The notes below the pieces were generated by a model. The model searched no databases, was not told the DNA's origin, and saw only the letters and a list, made by a program, of their open reading frames with translations. The position numbers and the translations under genes were made by a program. DNA of 64,000 nucleotides from Guyparkeria sp. WRN-7 (lineage in GTDB: Bacteria > Pseudomonadota > Gammaproteobacteria > Halothiobacillales > Halothiobacillaceae): the NCBI RefSeq assembly GCF_001641825.1, contig NZ_LRFH01000016.1:62001-126000 (forward strand). The letters are read 5' to 3'. Below are positions 37,429-46,452 of this stretch, piece by piece. Within the stretch, counting starts at the first letter, position 1, and each line of letters opens with the position of its first letter.

Positions 37429-38319
37429 ATGGCATCCCGATCGAATACCGTGAAATGGCAATCGCGTCTCTGGGCGCGTCTGCAGTACGTCCTGCCTCAT
37501 CACCTGATCTCGGGCGTGGTGTTTCGCGTCACTCGCTGGCGGGCCCCCTGGACCACCTGGCTGATCCGGCGTTTCGTGCGTGCCTTCGGCGTCAATCTCG
37601 ACGAGGCGGCACAGACCGACCCGGCCGCCTACGAGACCTTCAACGCGTTCTTTACCCGCGCGCTTGCCGACGGGGCACGGCCGCTCGAGGGTGATGCCGG
37701 CGAGTGGGTCAGCCCGGTCGACGGCCGGATCAGCCAGATCGGCCACATCCAGTCGGGCAACATCTTCCAGGCCAAGGGGCATGCCTACACCGCCACGGAA
37801 CTGCTGGGCGGCGATGCCGAACTGGCCGAACAGTTCAAGGACGGCTCGTTCGCGACGCTGTATCTCTCGCCGTCGGATTATCACCGCATCCACATGCCGA
37901 TCGGCGGCACGCTGCGCGAGATGATCCACGTGCCGGGGCGGCTGTTCTCGGTCTCGACCGGCACGGTGGCCGAGGTGCCGCGCCTGTTCGCCCGCAACGA
38001 GCGCGTTGTCTGCCTGTTCGACACGGCCGACGGACCGATGGCGATGGTGCTGGTCGGTGCGATCAACGTCTCGGCGATCGAGACGGTCTGGGCGGGGCTG
38101 GTCACGCCGTCACCGCAGCGTCAGGTGGGGCGCTGGACGTATCGCGACGAGGAGGGGCTGTCGATCCGCCTGAAGCGCGGCGCCGAAATGGGGCGCTTCA
38201 ACATGGGTTCGACCGTGATCCTGCTGACCGCGCCCGGCGTGGACTTCGATTCCCGCTGGCAGGCCGAGGTGCCGGTCAAGCTGGGTGAGCGGTTGCAGGC
38301 GGCTGGCGCCGAGGCCTGA
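37429..38319 (+). CDS. psd: Phosphatidylserine decarboxylase proenzyme
   Basis: Makes phosphatidylethanolamine in the inner membrane. 296 aa. The self-cleavage motif is MGST (FNMGSTVIL) in place of the common LGST; Ser becomes the pyruvoyl group of the small alpha chain. DYHRIHMPIGG and the FFTRAL region are typical. GAGG lies eight bases before the ATG. Possible -35 TTGGGC and -10 CAATAC elements lie around 37361-37388. Confidence 0.95.
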   Translation: MASRSNTVKWQSRLWARLQYVLPHHLISGVVFRVTRWRAPWTTWLIRRFVRAFGVNLDEAAQTDPAAYETFNAFFTRALADGARPLEGDAGEWVSPVDGRISQIGHIQSGNIFQAKGHAYTATELLGGDAELAEQFKDGSFATLYLSPSDYHRIHMPIGGTLREMIHVPGRLFSVSTGTVAEVPRLFARNERVVCLFDTADGPMAMVLVGAINVSAIETVWAGLVTPSPQRQVGRWTYRDEEGLSIRLKRGAEMGRFNMGSTVILLTAPGVDFDSRWQAEVPVKLGERLQAAGAEA

Positions 38320-38358
38320 TCCGCTGCCCGGCATCGGGGCGGTCGATGGCGGGCCAGC

Positions 38359-39303
38359 TCAGGCCCGGCTGGTGGTAAACGGCATGACCTGATCGATCTC
38401 GTCGCTGCCGGTCAGCCACATCAGCAGCCGGTCCATCCCCAGTGCCACCCCGCTGCAGTCGGGCAAACCGTGCTGCAGGGCGGCAAGGAAGCGATGCTGC
38501 GAGGGGCTGACCTCGGCACCGTCCGCCGTGGCATCGAGGCGTTGTGCCTGCTCGTCCGGATCGCTGAGCTCGTGATAGCCGTTCGCCAGTTCCAGCGTGC
38601 CGCCGTAGATCTCGAAGCGATTGGCCACGACGACTTCCCGTCCCTCGAACTCGTTTGTCTCCAGGCGGGCCATGGCCGCCTGACTGGCCGGATAGCCGGT
38701 CACCACCGTCAGCGTGTCACGGTCGAAGCGGGGCTCGATCACCACGCTCATCAGGAGATTCAGCCAGTCGTCCCGTTCCATGTCGTCGGGGGCGTTGAGC
38801 GTGACGCCGGCGGCCGTGGCGGCCTTCCGGAGCGCCTCGTCATCGGCGGTGTAGGGATCGAGGTCGCAATGCTCGCGGAACAGCGCGCCGTAATCGCGGC
38901 GTTCGATGCGCGGGGCGGGATGGTCCAGTGCCCGGCATGCCTCGTGAATCAGCGCGAGGCTGGTCTCAATGCCGCCCTCGAGGTCCGCTCCGCTCTCGTA
39001 CCATTCCAGCATGCCGAATTCGGGATTGTGGCGCGGGCCGGACTCCCCGGCACGGAACACCGGGGCGAGCGAGTAGATGCCGGGCAGATCGGGATAGGCG
39101 GCGAGCACGCGCTTCATCGCAAGCTCGGGCGAGCTGTGCAGGCTGCCGGCGGGCGTGCCGTCGGGCAGGGTGACCCGGAACAGCGCGATGTTGGGCTCGA
39201 AGTCCGGGCTGTCGATCACGCTCGGGGCATCGATCTCCAGCCAGTCACGCTCGTCGAGGGCGGCGCGCAGGCAGCGCTTGAGGCGTGCCCGCCGGACGAG
39301 CAT
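38359..39303 (-). CDS. epmA: EF-P--(R)-beta-lysine ligase
   Basis: Class II lysyl-tRNA-synthetase paralogue (PoxA/GenX) that attaches (R)-beta-lysine to EF-P. 314 aa from the first ATG, with the class II motifs (FRAGESGPRHNPEFGMLEWYE, NRFEIYGGTLELANGYHEL, CSGVALGMDRLLMWLTG). The start is a problem: conserved N-terminal residues (NWRPGAS, as SWQPSAS in E. coli) lie in frame upstream of this ATG, yet no ATG, GTG, TTG or CTG occurs between them and the efp stop. The frame runs directly on from the efp TGA, 22 codons before the ATG. A TGGCGC/GCGCCA hairpin sits just before the ATG and no ribosome site is visible. True start may be a rare ATC at 39357. Confidence 0.9.
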   Translation of the reverse strand: MLVRRARLKRCLRAALDERDWLEIDAPSVIDSPDFEPNIALFRVTLPDGTPAGSLHSSPELAMKRVLAAYPDLPGIYSLAPVFRAGESGPRHNPEFGMLEWYESGADLEGGIETSLALIHEACRALDHPAPRIERRDYGALFREHCDLDPYTADDEALRKAATAAGVTLNAPDDMERDDWLNLLMSVVIEPRFDRDTLTVVTGYPASQAAMARLETNEFEGREVVVANRFEIYGGTLELANGYHELSDPDEQAQRLDATADGAEVSPSQHRFLAALQHGLPDCSGVALGMDRLLMWLTGSDEIDQVMPFTTSRA

Positions 39304-39369
39304 GTCGCGGCTGGCGCCAGGGCGCCAGTTCGGGTCAGGGAAGGGGGGTGAACCGATGGTTCGGGCGCG

Positions 39370-39939
39370 TCAGTTCTTGACGCGCGAGAGGTATTCGCCG
39401 GTGCGGGTGTCGCAGCGCAGCACCTCGCCTTCCTCGATGAACAGCGGCACCTTGACCACGGCGCCGGTCTCGAGGGTGGCCGGCTTGGTGCCGCCGGTGG
39501 CGGTGTCGCCACGGATACCCGGGTCGGTCTCGACCACCTTCAGCTCGACGTGGTTCGGCGGCAGCACCTGGATCGGGTTGCCGTTGAACAGGACGATCTG
39601 GCACATGTCCTGCTCCTTGAGCCACTGCGACGAATCGCCGACGGCCTCCTTGGTGGCGACAACTTGCTCGAAGGACTCGGGGTCCATAAAGTGCCACTCC
39701 TCGCCGTCGGAGAAGAGATACTGCATCTCCAGCTCGAGCACGTCGGCCGCCTCGATCGACTCGCCCGACTTGAAGGTGCGCTCGATCGTCTTGCCCGTCT
39801 TGAGGTTCTTCAGCTTGACCCGGTTGAAAGCCTGGCCCTTGCCGGGCTTGACGAACTCGTTCTCGACGATGTTGGCCGGGTCGCCGTCGAGCATGACCTT
39901 GAGGCCGGAGCGGAATTCGTTGGTGCTGTAAGTAGCCAT
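39370..39939 (-). CDS. efp: Translation elongation factor P
   Basis: Rescues ribosomes stalled at polyproline. 189 aa with the three beta-barrel domains; the modified lysine is K34 in the PGKGQ loop, the bacterial lysyl-lysine type, consistent with epmA and epmB next door. Transcribed away from epmB with only 33 bases between the two start codons. epmA follows in the same reading frame after the TGA. Confidence 0.97.
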   Translation of the reverse strand: MATYSTNEFRSGLKVMLDGDPANIVENEFVKPGKGQAFNRVKLKNLKTGKTIERTFKSGESIEAADVLELEMQYLFSDGEEWHFMDPESFEQVVATKEAVGDSSQWLKEQDMCQIVLFNGNPIQVLPPNHVELKVVETDPGIRGDTATGGTKPATLETGAVVKVPLFIEEGEVLRCDTRTGEYLSRVKN

Positions 39940-39972
39940 GGAAACCTGTCAGTCAATCGAAAGTCGTTGGAA

Positions 39973-40899
39973 ATGGCCGCGATCATACCCGATAACCCCT
40001 CTACATCCCAGCGCCGCGCCGATCGTGCCGACGAGGCATTCGTCGAGCTGACCACGTCACTGGTCGATTCGCAGATCGACGCCGGCGACCCCGACGACCC
40101 GATTGCCCGTCAGTTCCGGATCGATCCGCGCGAGTCCCTCGATGTGCCCGGATTCGATGCCGACCCGGTCGGCGATCTGGCCGCCAATGCCGTGCCCGGG
40201 GTGCTGCACAAGTATCACGGCCGGGCGCTGCTGGTGCTGACCGGGGCCTGTGCCGTGCACTGCCGCTACTGTTTCCGGCGCCACTTCCCCTATGGCGACC
40301 AGCGGCTCGACGAGCCGGCCCTCGATCGGGCGCTGGATTACCTTGCCTACGATCCGGACATGACCGAGGTGATCCTCTCCGGTGGTGACCCGCTGGTACT
40401 CAGTTCGCGTCGCCTCGCCGGGGTTCTCGGCCGCCTGGCCGAACTTCCCCATCTGCGCCGTCTGCGTATCCACAGCCGCATACCCACGGTGGCGCCCGAG
40501 CGTATCGACGAGCGCCTGTGTGATGCCCTGGCCGCCTTTCCCGTGCCGGTGGTGCTGGTCGCTCACGTCAACCACCCGCGCGAACTGGGCCCGGCCAGCC
40601 GGGAGGCATTCGAGCGTCTGCGGCGTGCCGGTGTGACGCTGCTCAACCAGTCGGTGCTCCTGCGCGAGGTGAACGACGAGGTCGAGGTGCTGGCGGCGCT
40701 CTCCGAGTCACTGTTCGAGCAGGGCGTGCTGCCCTATTACCTGCACCACCTCGATCCGGTGGCCGGGGCGGCGCACTTTGCCGTCGATGCCGATACCGGC
40801 CGTGCGCTGGTGGATGCCCTGCGGGCACGGCTGCCGGGCTACCTCGTGCCCCGCTTCGTGGTCGAGGAGGCCGGCGAGCCGAACAAGACGCCGCTTTGA
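39973..40899 (+). CDS. epmB: EF-P beta-lysylation protein EpmB (lysine 2,3-aminomutase)
   Basis: Radical-SAM, PLP-dependent enzyme converting (S)-alpha-lysine to (R)-beta-lysine for EF-P modification. Cluster motif CAVHCRYCFRRHF (CX3CX2C), GGDPLVLS, and the late YLHHLDPVAGAAHF. 308 aa, the short EpmB length rather than catabolic KamA. The ATG at 39973 lies 33 bases from the efp start on the other strand; the longer frame upstream is antisense to efp and rejected. Confidence 0.94.
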   Translation: MAAIIPDNPSTSQRRADRADEAFVELTTSLVDSQIDAGDPDDPIARQFRIDPRESLDVPGFDADPVGDLAANAVPGVLHKYHGRALLVLTGACAVHCRYCFRRHFPYGDQRLDEPALDRALDYLAYDPDMTEVILSGGDPLVLSSRRLAGVLGRLAELPHLRRLRIHSRIPTVAPERIDERLCDALAAFPVPVVLVAHVNHPRELGPASREAFERLRRAGVTLLNQSVLLREVNDEVEVLAALSESLFEQGVLPYYLHHLDPVAGAAHFAVDADTGRALVDALRARLPGYLVPRFVVEEAGEPNKTPL

Positions 40900-40930
40900 C
40901 CCGGGCAACGCCCCGCGGGCGCGCCGTCGC

Positions 40931-40959
40931 TTGGATTCGGGCAGGCGCTTGAATACAGT
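40931..40959 (+). promoter_or_regulatory. Candidate sigma-70 promoter of the PilZ-like/fimX pair
   Basis: TTGGAT (40931-40936), a 17-base spacer and TACAGT (40954-40959), 82 bases before the ATG at 41042. Confidence 0.5.
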
Positions 40960-41041
40960 ATCATTCGGTTCTTCGCCCGGACGGCGAGGGTCAACAGACG
41001 GTGGGCGCGTCCCGGTAGGGGCGGGAAAAGGAGTTTCGTCA

Positions 41042-42667
41042 ATGCCGGAATCAGTACAGATGGATGCCGCAGAGGACCTGCAGGCGCTCTTGGAACGTGT
41101 CGCGGTGGTCGAGCCGACCCAGGCGGCGAGCCTGCTGGCGGGCTTCCTCGGTCGGGCTGACCTGGAGGAAATGAGCGACGAGGCGCTTGCCGACCTCATC
41201 GCCGCCGTCGAGCCGCGGCTGGAGCGGACGGCGACCGCTTTGAGACGGGCCGTGCGACAGAGCCCCCTGCCCATGACGGACAGGGCGCGCAACCAGCTGG
41301 CGGCCTTGTTCACGCTGTATCGCGCCGCCCAGGCGCTCGCCAATCTGCAACTCGGACTGGCCCCGGCCGATACCGCGTCAGCGGTCGACGCGAGAATCGA
41401 TGCCCATCGCCACCGGGTCGAGTGGTCGGCGCAGCTGATCCTCGACTGCTATCAGCTCTACGTCAGTGTGCCTCGGCCACTGTTCACGGATCTGCACCAG
41501 TTCGCTCGCGCCGCGCATCGGGATCTCGCCGAGACCCGCCCGAGCGACTGGGAGCGGGTCCGGTCCGCTTACGTGGCGATCCTGTTGCTTGGCATGGTCA
41601 ACCCCTACGCCCTGACGGTTGACGAGATGGTGGGGCTCTACCCCTGTCTTCGCGAGGTCGCCGACCGGGTCGAGATTACGGCTGAGCGGCCGCCGGGATC
41701 GGCGCGGTTCGTCGACGTGACCGGCCGCCTGGCCCCGCATATCGCCGTCCGCGGTGGCCAGGCGGCTGCCGATGGTGCCGTCTACGTGGCTGTGGATCCG
41801 CTCTACGAGCGAGAGGTGGCCGCCGAGCTTGATGGCGAATGTCGCGAGGCCCTGCGTGGCTTTCTGCAGCGGCTGAACTTTTTCCTGACGCCGCGGGAAA
41901 CGCGTCACCGAGAGCATCACGAAGCGCCGGTCGGTGAGCGTTCGCTGATCACCATCGGCTTTCACAGCGTGCATCATCGCCTGCTCGATGAGATGCTTTA
42001 CACCATGCGCGCCTCGCAGCACCTGACCTTTTCCGGGCTGGACTGGGAGGGGCTGGAGCGCCCGGTGCACGGGCAGGTCAAGAAAGCGCCCAGCATTCAC
42101 GACTTCAAGCTCGAGCTCGAAGGCGGCGCCAAGGACGACATCGACTGGGAAGCCAGGCCGGACGCCGAAAGGCGGCGCAGGGGGCCGCGACTGAACGAGC
42201 CGGCCACCTGGGACGTGGTCAATCTGTCCGAGCGAGGGCTAAGGCTTCACTGGCGTCTGGCCGATAACAGCCGGGCAGCCGTCGACGAGCTGATCCTGAT
42301 CGAACAGGATCCGGACGAAGAATTCGGCGGGCTCGATGCCGTCATCGGGCTTGGCATCGTTCGCTGGGTGCGCCACCTCGATGAGGCGAACCGCACCATC
42401 GACATGGGCGTGGAGCGACTGGCCGGCAACTGGATGGCCTATTTCGCCCATCCCAGCGAGGATTCTGCGCAGGCGTCGGGCACATGGCCCGTGCTGGCCC
42501 GCCTGGCCGGCAGACAGGTCGACCGCCTGATCCTGCCGCCGGAGCTTGCCGGTCGTAGTGACCGGGTGACCGTGATCCGCGAGCAGGGCGGCGACATTCA
42601 TCTCAAACTGGAGCGAATCGTGATGGTCGGTTCCCACTTGGTGGTCATGGAGGCAAGCAACGCGTGA
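41042..42667 (+). CDS. Large protein with C-terminal PilZ-like domain
   Basis: 541-aa soluble protein I cannot name. The N-terminal three quarters look helical (repeated Leu/Ala-rich helices to about residue 340). Near residues 376-399 an Arg-rich stretch (RRRRGPR) precedes NLSERG at 394-399, matching the RxxxR and (D/N)xSxxG motifs of c-di-GMP-binding PilZ domains, and beta-type sequence follows. AAGGAG nine bases before the ATG supports the start. It overlaps the FimX-like gene by four bases (GTGA), so the two are made together, which points to a role in c-di-GMP control of type IV pili. The PilZ call is inference from motifs. Confidence 0.75.
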   Translation: MPESVQMDAAEDLQALLERVAVVEPTQAASLLAGFLGRADLEEMSDEALADLIAAVEPRLERTATALRRAVRQSPLPMTDRARNQLAALFTLYRAAQALANLQLGLAPADTASAVDARIDAHRHRVEWSAQLILDCYQLYVSVPRPLFTDLHQFARAAHRDLAETRPSDWERVRSAYVAILLLGMVNPYALTVDEMVGLYPCLREVADRVEITAERPPGSARFVDVTGRLAPHIAVRGGQAAADGAVYVAVDPLYEREVAAELDGECREALRGFLQRLNFFLTPRETRHREHHEAPVGERSLITIGFHSVHHRLLDEMLYTMRASQHLTFSGLDWEGLERPVHGQVKKAPSIHDFKLELEGGAKDDIDWEARPDAERRRRGPRLNEPATWDVVNLSERGLRLHWRLADNSRAAVDELILIEQDPDEEFGGLDAVIGLGIVRWVRHLDEANRTIDMGVERLAGNWMAYFAHPSEDSAQASGTWPVLARLAGRQVDRLILPPELAGRSDRVTVIREQGGDIHLKLERIVMVGSHLVVMEASNA

Positions 42668-44754
42668 CCCTCGTCGAATCCATCGAAAACACCCCGTTTT
42701 CCATTCTGCACATCACCGGCTCGGTCAATGACTCGATCGCGCTGAGGGGCGAGTTGCGCAATGCCGGCCTGCAGGCCAGCGTGCACAACGCTGCCGATTT
42801 CGATGCCGTCCGCAAGGAGCTTGCCAAGACGCCGGTCGATGTGATCTACATCGAATTCGGTGCCAATGCCCGGGAAATGCTGACGGCATTGAGCGAGCTG
42901 GCTGCCAAGGAGCCGGCCCTCAACGGCGTGCCGGTTGTCGTGTACGACGACATGGCCGGCACCGAGGAGGTCGAGGGATTCCTCGAGGCCGGGGCGTTTC
43001 TGGTCATCGGCGATGAGGCGCTGGTCGAGCCGCTGTTGATGCGCGCGGTGGCCACCGGCCTGATGCACAAGGATCGCGAGAGCAAGGCCGCCCAGCTGGC
43101 GAAGTCCGAGCTGCGCTGCCAGAAACTGATCGACGGGTCGGCCGAGGCGGTCGCCTACATCCAGGACGGTCTGCACATCTACGCCAACCGGGCGTATCTC
43201 GACCTGCTCGGTTTCGAGAGCATCGACGATCTGCTCGAGGAGCCCATCCTCGACCTGGCGGGCGGGGACTCGGCCCAGCGGCTCAAGGCGTTCCTCAAGA
43301 CCGAGGATGCCGAGGACACCTTCACGCTGCGCACCAGCGGCGGCCACGAGATCGACGTCAAGGTGAGCAGCACCGCCGCCTCCTTTGACGGCGAGCCCTG
43401 CCTGCAGATCTTCGCCAATCAGGTGAAGGAAGATGTCGGCGACATCTCCGAACAGCTCGAATACTTCGCCCGTCGCGACCTGCTCACCGGCCTGTACAAC
43501 CGCAACTACCTGTTCGAGCAGATCGAGGCTCGTCGAGCGGAAATCGATGCCGAGGAGGAAGGTAGCGGTTCCCTGCTGCTGCTCGAGATCCTCAATCACG
43601 ACGAGATCAAGAAGCACATCGGCACCACCGGCATGGACAATCTCCTGACCGAATTCGGCAAGGAGATCGAGGAGCGTGTCGGCGGTCAGGGTCTGGTGGC
43701 CCGGCATGGCGCCTTCTCTTTCCTGACGCTGCTGGGTCGCCTTGACCCTCAGCGCACCGCCGAGCTGGCCGACGCGCTCAACGAGCTGGCCCGCGAGTAC
43801 GTCTATACCCAGGGGACCACGTCGGTGACGGTGATCACCTCGGCAGGCTATCTCGTGCTCGACGAGAATTCGCCGTCCAAGGCCGCGGAGCTGGTCGACC
43901 GGGTCGAGCGCGCGTCCAACCGGGCAGCGCAGGAGGGCGATTACCTCTCCCGGCTGTACGAGCCGGATATCAAGACGGCCTCCGAGCGCGAACAGGACGA
44001 GGCATGGGCGCGCAAGATCAAGAATGCCCTGCGCGAGAGCCGCTTCTCGCTGGTATTCCAGCCGATCGTTTCGCTGACCGGCGATCGCGAGATCAGCCGC
44101 TACGAGGTTTTCGTCCGCATGGTCGACGAGGACGGCAGCCTGATCTCGCCGGCGGAATTCCTCTCCCAGGCCGAACGCGGCGATCTGATCCAGTCGATCG
44201 ACCGCTGGGTGGTGCTCTCGGCGATCAAGCAGATCCACAACGGCGTCAAGGCCGGCGAGAAACCCAAGCTCTACATTCGTATCAGCGATGCCTCGCTGCA
44301 CGACCCCGAGTTCGGCAAGTGGGTGGCCCAGCGCCTGCAGATGACGCGTCTGCCGGACACGCTGCTCGCGATGCAGGTCTCGGTCGACAAGGCCGGTCAC
44401 GCCCTGCGTCACCTCGCCGATCTGCAGGACACGCTGCGGCCGCTGGGCGGCGAGTTGATCCTCGACGGCTTCGGCTCGGGCGACGACGGCTTCCGTATCC
44501 TCGATCACCTGCCGGTCTCGACCATCAAGATCGCCCGTCCGCTGCTGGAGAGCTTCTCCCAGGAAGCGGCCAACCAGGAGCGTGTCGGCGAGGTGGTGCA
44601 GCACGCCAAGCAGTCGGAGATGGCCGTGATCGTGCCCAACGTGGAGAACGCGGCCAGCCTGCAGATCCTGTGGCCAATGGGGGTCGACTTCGTGCAGGGC
44701 GACTTCATCCAGGCGCCGCAGGAAACCCTCGAGTTCGATTTCGCCCAGTTCTGA
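42664..44754 (+). CDS. FimX-like protein: receiver-like, PAS, degenerate GGDEF and EAL domains
   Basis: 696-aa protein with an N-terminal receiver-like domain (about 1-125), a PAS domain (about 140-250), a GGDEF domain with RHGAF in place of GGDEF (near residue 350) and an EAL domain with EVF in place of EAL (YEVFVRM). The catalytic DDFG region reads LDGFGSG. Enzyme activity is therefore unlikely; like FimX of Pseudomonas it may bind c-di-GMP through the EAL domain and act on PilZ/PilB. GTG start overlaps the PilZ-like gene. Confidence 0.88.
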   Translation: MTLVESIENTPFSILHITGSVNDSIALRGELRNAGLQASVHNAADFDAVRKELAKTPVDVIYIEFGANAREMLTALSELAAKEPALNGVPVVVYDDMAGTEEVEGFLEAGAFLVIGDEALVEPLLMRAVATGLMHKDRESKAAQLAKSELRCQKLIDGSAEAVAYIQDGLHIYANRAYLDLLGFESIDDLLEEPILDLAGGDSAQRLKAFLKTEDAEDTFTLRTSGGHEIDVKVSSTAASFDGEPCLQIFANQVKEDVGDISEQLEYFARRDLLTGLYNRNYLFEQIEARRAEIDAEEEGSGSLLLLEILNHDEIKKHIGTTGMDNLLTEFGKEIEERVGGQGLVARHGAFSFLTLLGRLDPQRTAELADALNELAREYVYTQGTTSVTVITSAGYLVLDENSPSKAAELVDRVERASNRAAQEGDYLSRLYEPDIKTASEREQDEAWARKIKNALRESRFSLVFQPIVSLTGDREISRYEVFVRMVDEDGSLISPAEFLSQAERGDLIQSIDRWVVLSAIKQIHNGVKAGEKPKLYIRISDASLHDPEFGKWVAQRLQMTRLPDTLLAMQVSVDKAGHALRHLADLQDTLRPLGGELILDGFGSGDDGFRILDHLPVSTIKIARPLLESFSQEAANQERVGEVVQHAKQSEMAVIVPNVENAASLQILWPMGVDFVQGDFIQAPQETLEFDFAQF

Positions 44755-44851
44755 TCGCCGGCGCGCGCTGCACAGCGGCGTGTATCCGGGCTAAAATGGG
44801 CGGCTCCCCGGGCACCCCGGGGTCCATCGCCCACCCCCGAGAGCCGACGCC

Positions 44852-45274
44852 GTGACCGACGCCGACCAACCACTCGCTCCCCCGTTGTCGACCGCCCCCG
44901 CCACCGATCGCATCCTGGTGCAGGGGCTCGAGTTCGAGACCATCATCGGCATCCTGCCGCAGGAGCGCGAGATCCCGCAGCCACTGCGTATCGATCTGGT
45001 GCTCGAGGTCGATTCGTTTCGCGAGGCGGCGGCCAGTGAGCAGATCGATCGGACGGTCGATTATGCGGCCGTGTCGCGGCGGGTGACCGAAATTGCCCGC
45101 GAAGGGCGCTTCCAGCTGGTCGAGACCCTGGCCGAGCGGACGTGCGAAGCCCTGCTCGCGGAATTCCCCATCCGGCGGATCACGCTGCGAGCGATGAAAC
45201 CGCACGCGCTGGCCGAGGCGGCCGGGGTCGGCGTCGAGATCACGCGGGAGGCCGCCGCCGGGGAGGGCGCATGA
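44852..45274 (+). CDS. folB: Dihydroneopterin aldolase
   Basis: Folate synthesis enzyme cleaving dihydroneopterin to hydroxymethyl-dihydropterin. 140 aa; the core GLEFETIIGILPQERE and the catalytic-lysine region RAMKPHAL are intact. The first 20 residues are an extra low-complexity tail. Start is GTG with a weak GAGAG upstream. Overlaps the next gene by four bases. Confidence 0.93.
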   Translation: MTDADQPLAPPLSTAPATDRILVQGLEFETIIGILPQEREIPQPLRIDLVLEVDSFREAAASEQIDRTVDYAAVSRRVTEIAREGRFQLVETLAERTCEALLAEFPIRRITLRAMKPHALAEAAGVGVEITREAAAGEGA

Positions 45275-46452
45275 ACGCCGAGTCCCGCCAGGAAGGCTTC
45301 GAGCTGCCCGCGCCGGGCCAGGCCGATCAGGCCAAGAGCCTCGAGCTGATCGAGCTGCTGGTCGAACAGATGCGCGACGGGCCGATCCCGTTTGCCGATT
45401 ACATGGCGACGGTGCTCTACCACCCGACGCTGGGTTACTACGGCAGTGGCCAGGTGGCCTTCGGCGCCGGAGGCGACTTCATCACCGCCCCCGAGCGTTC
45501 CCGCTTCTTCACCGCCGGGCTGGCCTACGAGTGGCGCCAGGCCCGCGAGTCGGGGCTGGGGCAGGAGATCCTCGAGGTCGGCGCCGGTTCCGGGCGCCTG
45601 GCCATCGACCTGCTCGAGCAGCTGGCTGCGGCCGATGCCCTCCCGGAGCGCTATACCATCCTCGAGATCTCGCCCGCCCTGGCCACCCGCCAGGCAGACA
45701 ACCTGCAAGAGTCGCTGCCCCCCGAGGTGGTCGAGCGGGTGCGCTGGATCGATGCCTGGTCGGCACTGGACTGGTCCGGCGGGGTCGTGATCGCCAACGA
45801 GGTCCTCGACGCCATGCCGGTCGAGCGCTTTCGCTGGTGGCCGGGCAAGCCGGAGACGGCCGAGCGGATGCTGGTGGGGTTCGGCGGCCAGCGCTTCGTC
45901 TGGGAGACGCGGTCGGCGGATGCGGGGTTGCGGGCGGCGGTCGAGGCGATCGGTGCGCGCATCGAGCAGCCGATCGTGACCCCGCGCGAGACGGTGCTGG
46001 CCGAATACAACCCGGAGCTGGGCCAGTGGCTCGCGGAGATGGCGGGCGCCCTCGGCGCGGGGGACGAAAGCTGGGTCTACCTGTTCGATTACGGCAGCCA
46101 CACTGCCGACATCTACCGCGCCGACCGTGACGAGGGCACGCTCAAGTGCCACTACCGCCACCTGGCCCACGAGGACCCCTTCGTCTACCCGGGGCTGCAG
46201 GACATCACGGCCTGGGTCGATTTCCAGGCCGTCGAGCAGGCAGCCCGGAAGGCGGGATTCGCGATTGACGGCGAGCGCAGCCAGGCGCAGTGGTTGCTGG
46301 GGACCGACGTCCCGCAACAGGTCGAACGCGAACTCCAGGCGCGCGATTCGCTGACCGATCAGGCGCAGCTGGCGCAGGAGTTCCGCGAGCTGGTGATGCC
46401 TACCGAGATGGGCGAGCGCTTTCGCGTCATGCGCCTGCGTCTCGGCGGTTGA
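45271..46452 (+). CDS. SAM-dependent methyltransferase, MidA/NDUFAF7 family
   Basis: 393-aa class I methyltransferase of COG1565. Markers: YMATVLYHPTLGYYGSG, GGDFITAPERSRFF, the SAM motif EVGAGSGRLAIDLL and VIANEVLDAMPVERF. Mitochondrial NDUFAF7 and MidA methylate an arginine of the complex I 49-kDa subunit; the bacterial role is not settled. ATG overlaps the folB stop. It is convergent with and abuts the SDR gene. A gene resembling the other complex I factor NDUFAF6 lies 0.8 kb away. Confidence 0.92.
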   Translation: MNAESRQEGFELPAPGQADQAKSLELIELLVEQMRDGPIPFADYMATVLYHPTLGYYGSGQVAFGAGGDFITAPERSRFFTAGLAYEWRQARESGLGQEILEVGAGSGRLAIDLLEQLAAADALPERYTILEISPALATRQADNLQESLPPEVVERVRWIDAWSALDWSGGVVIANEVLDAMPVERFRWWPGKPETAERMLVGFGGQRFVWETRSADAGLRAAVEAIGARIEQPIVTPRETVLAEYNPELGQWLAEMAGALGAGDESWVYLFDYGSHTADIYRADRDEGTLKCHYRHLAHEDPFVYPGLQDITAWVDFQAVEQAARKAGFAIDGERSQAQWLLGTDVPQQVERELQARDSLTDQAQLAQEFRELVMPTEMGERFRVMRLRLGG

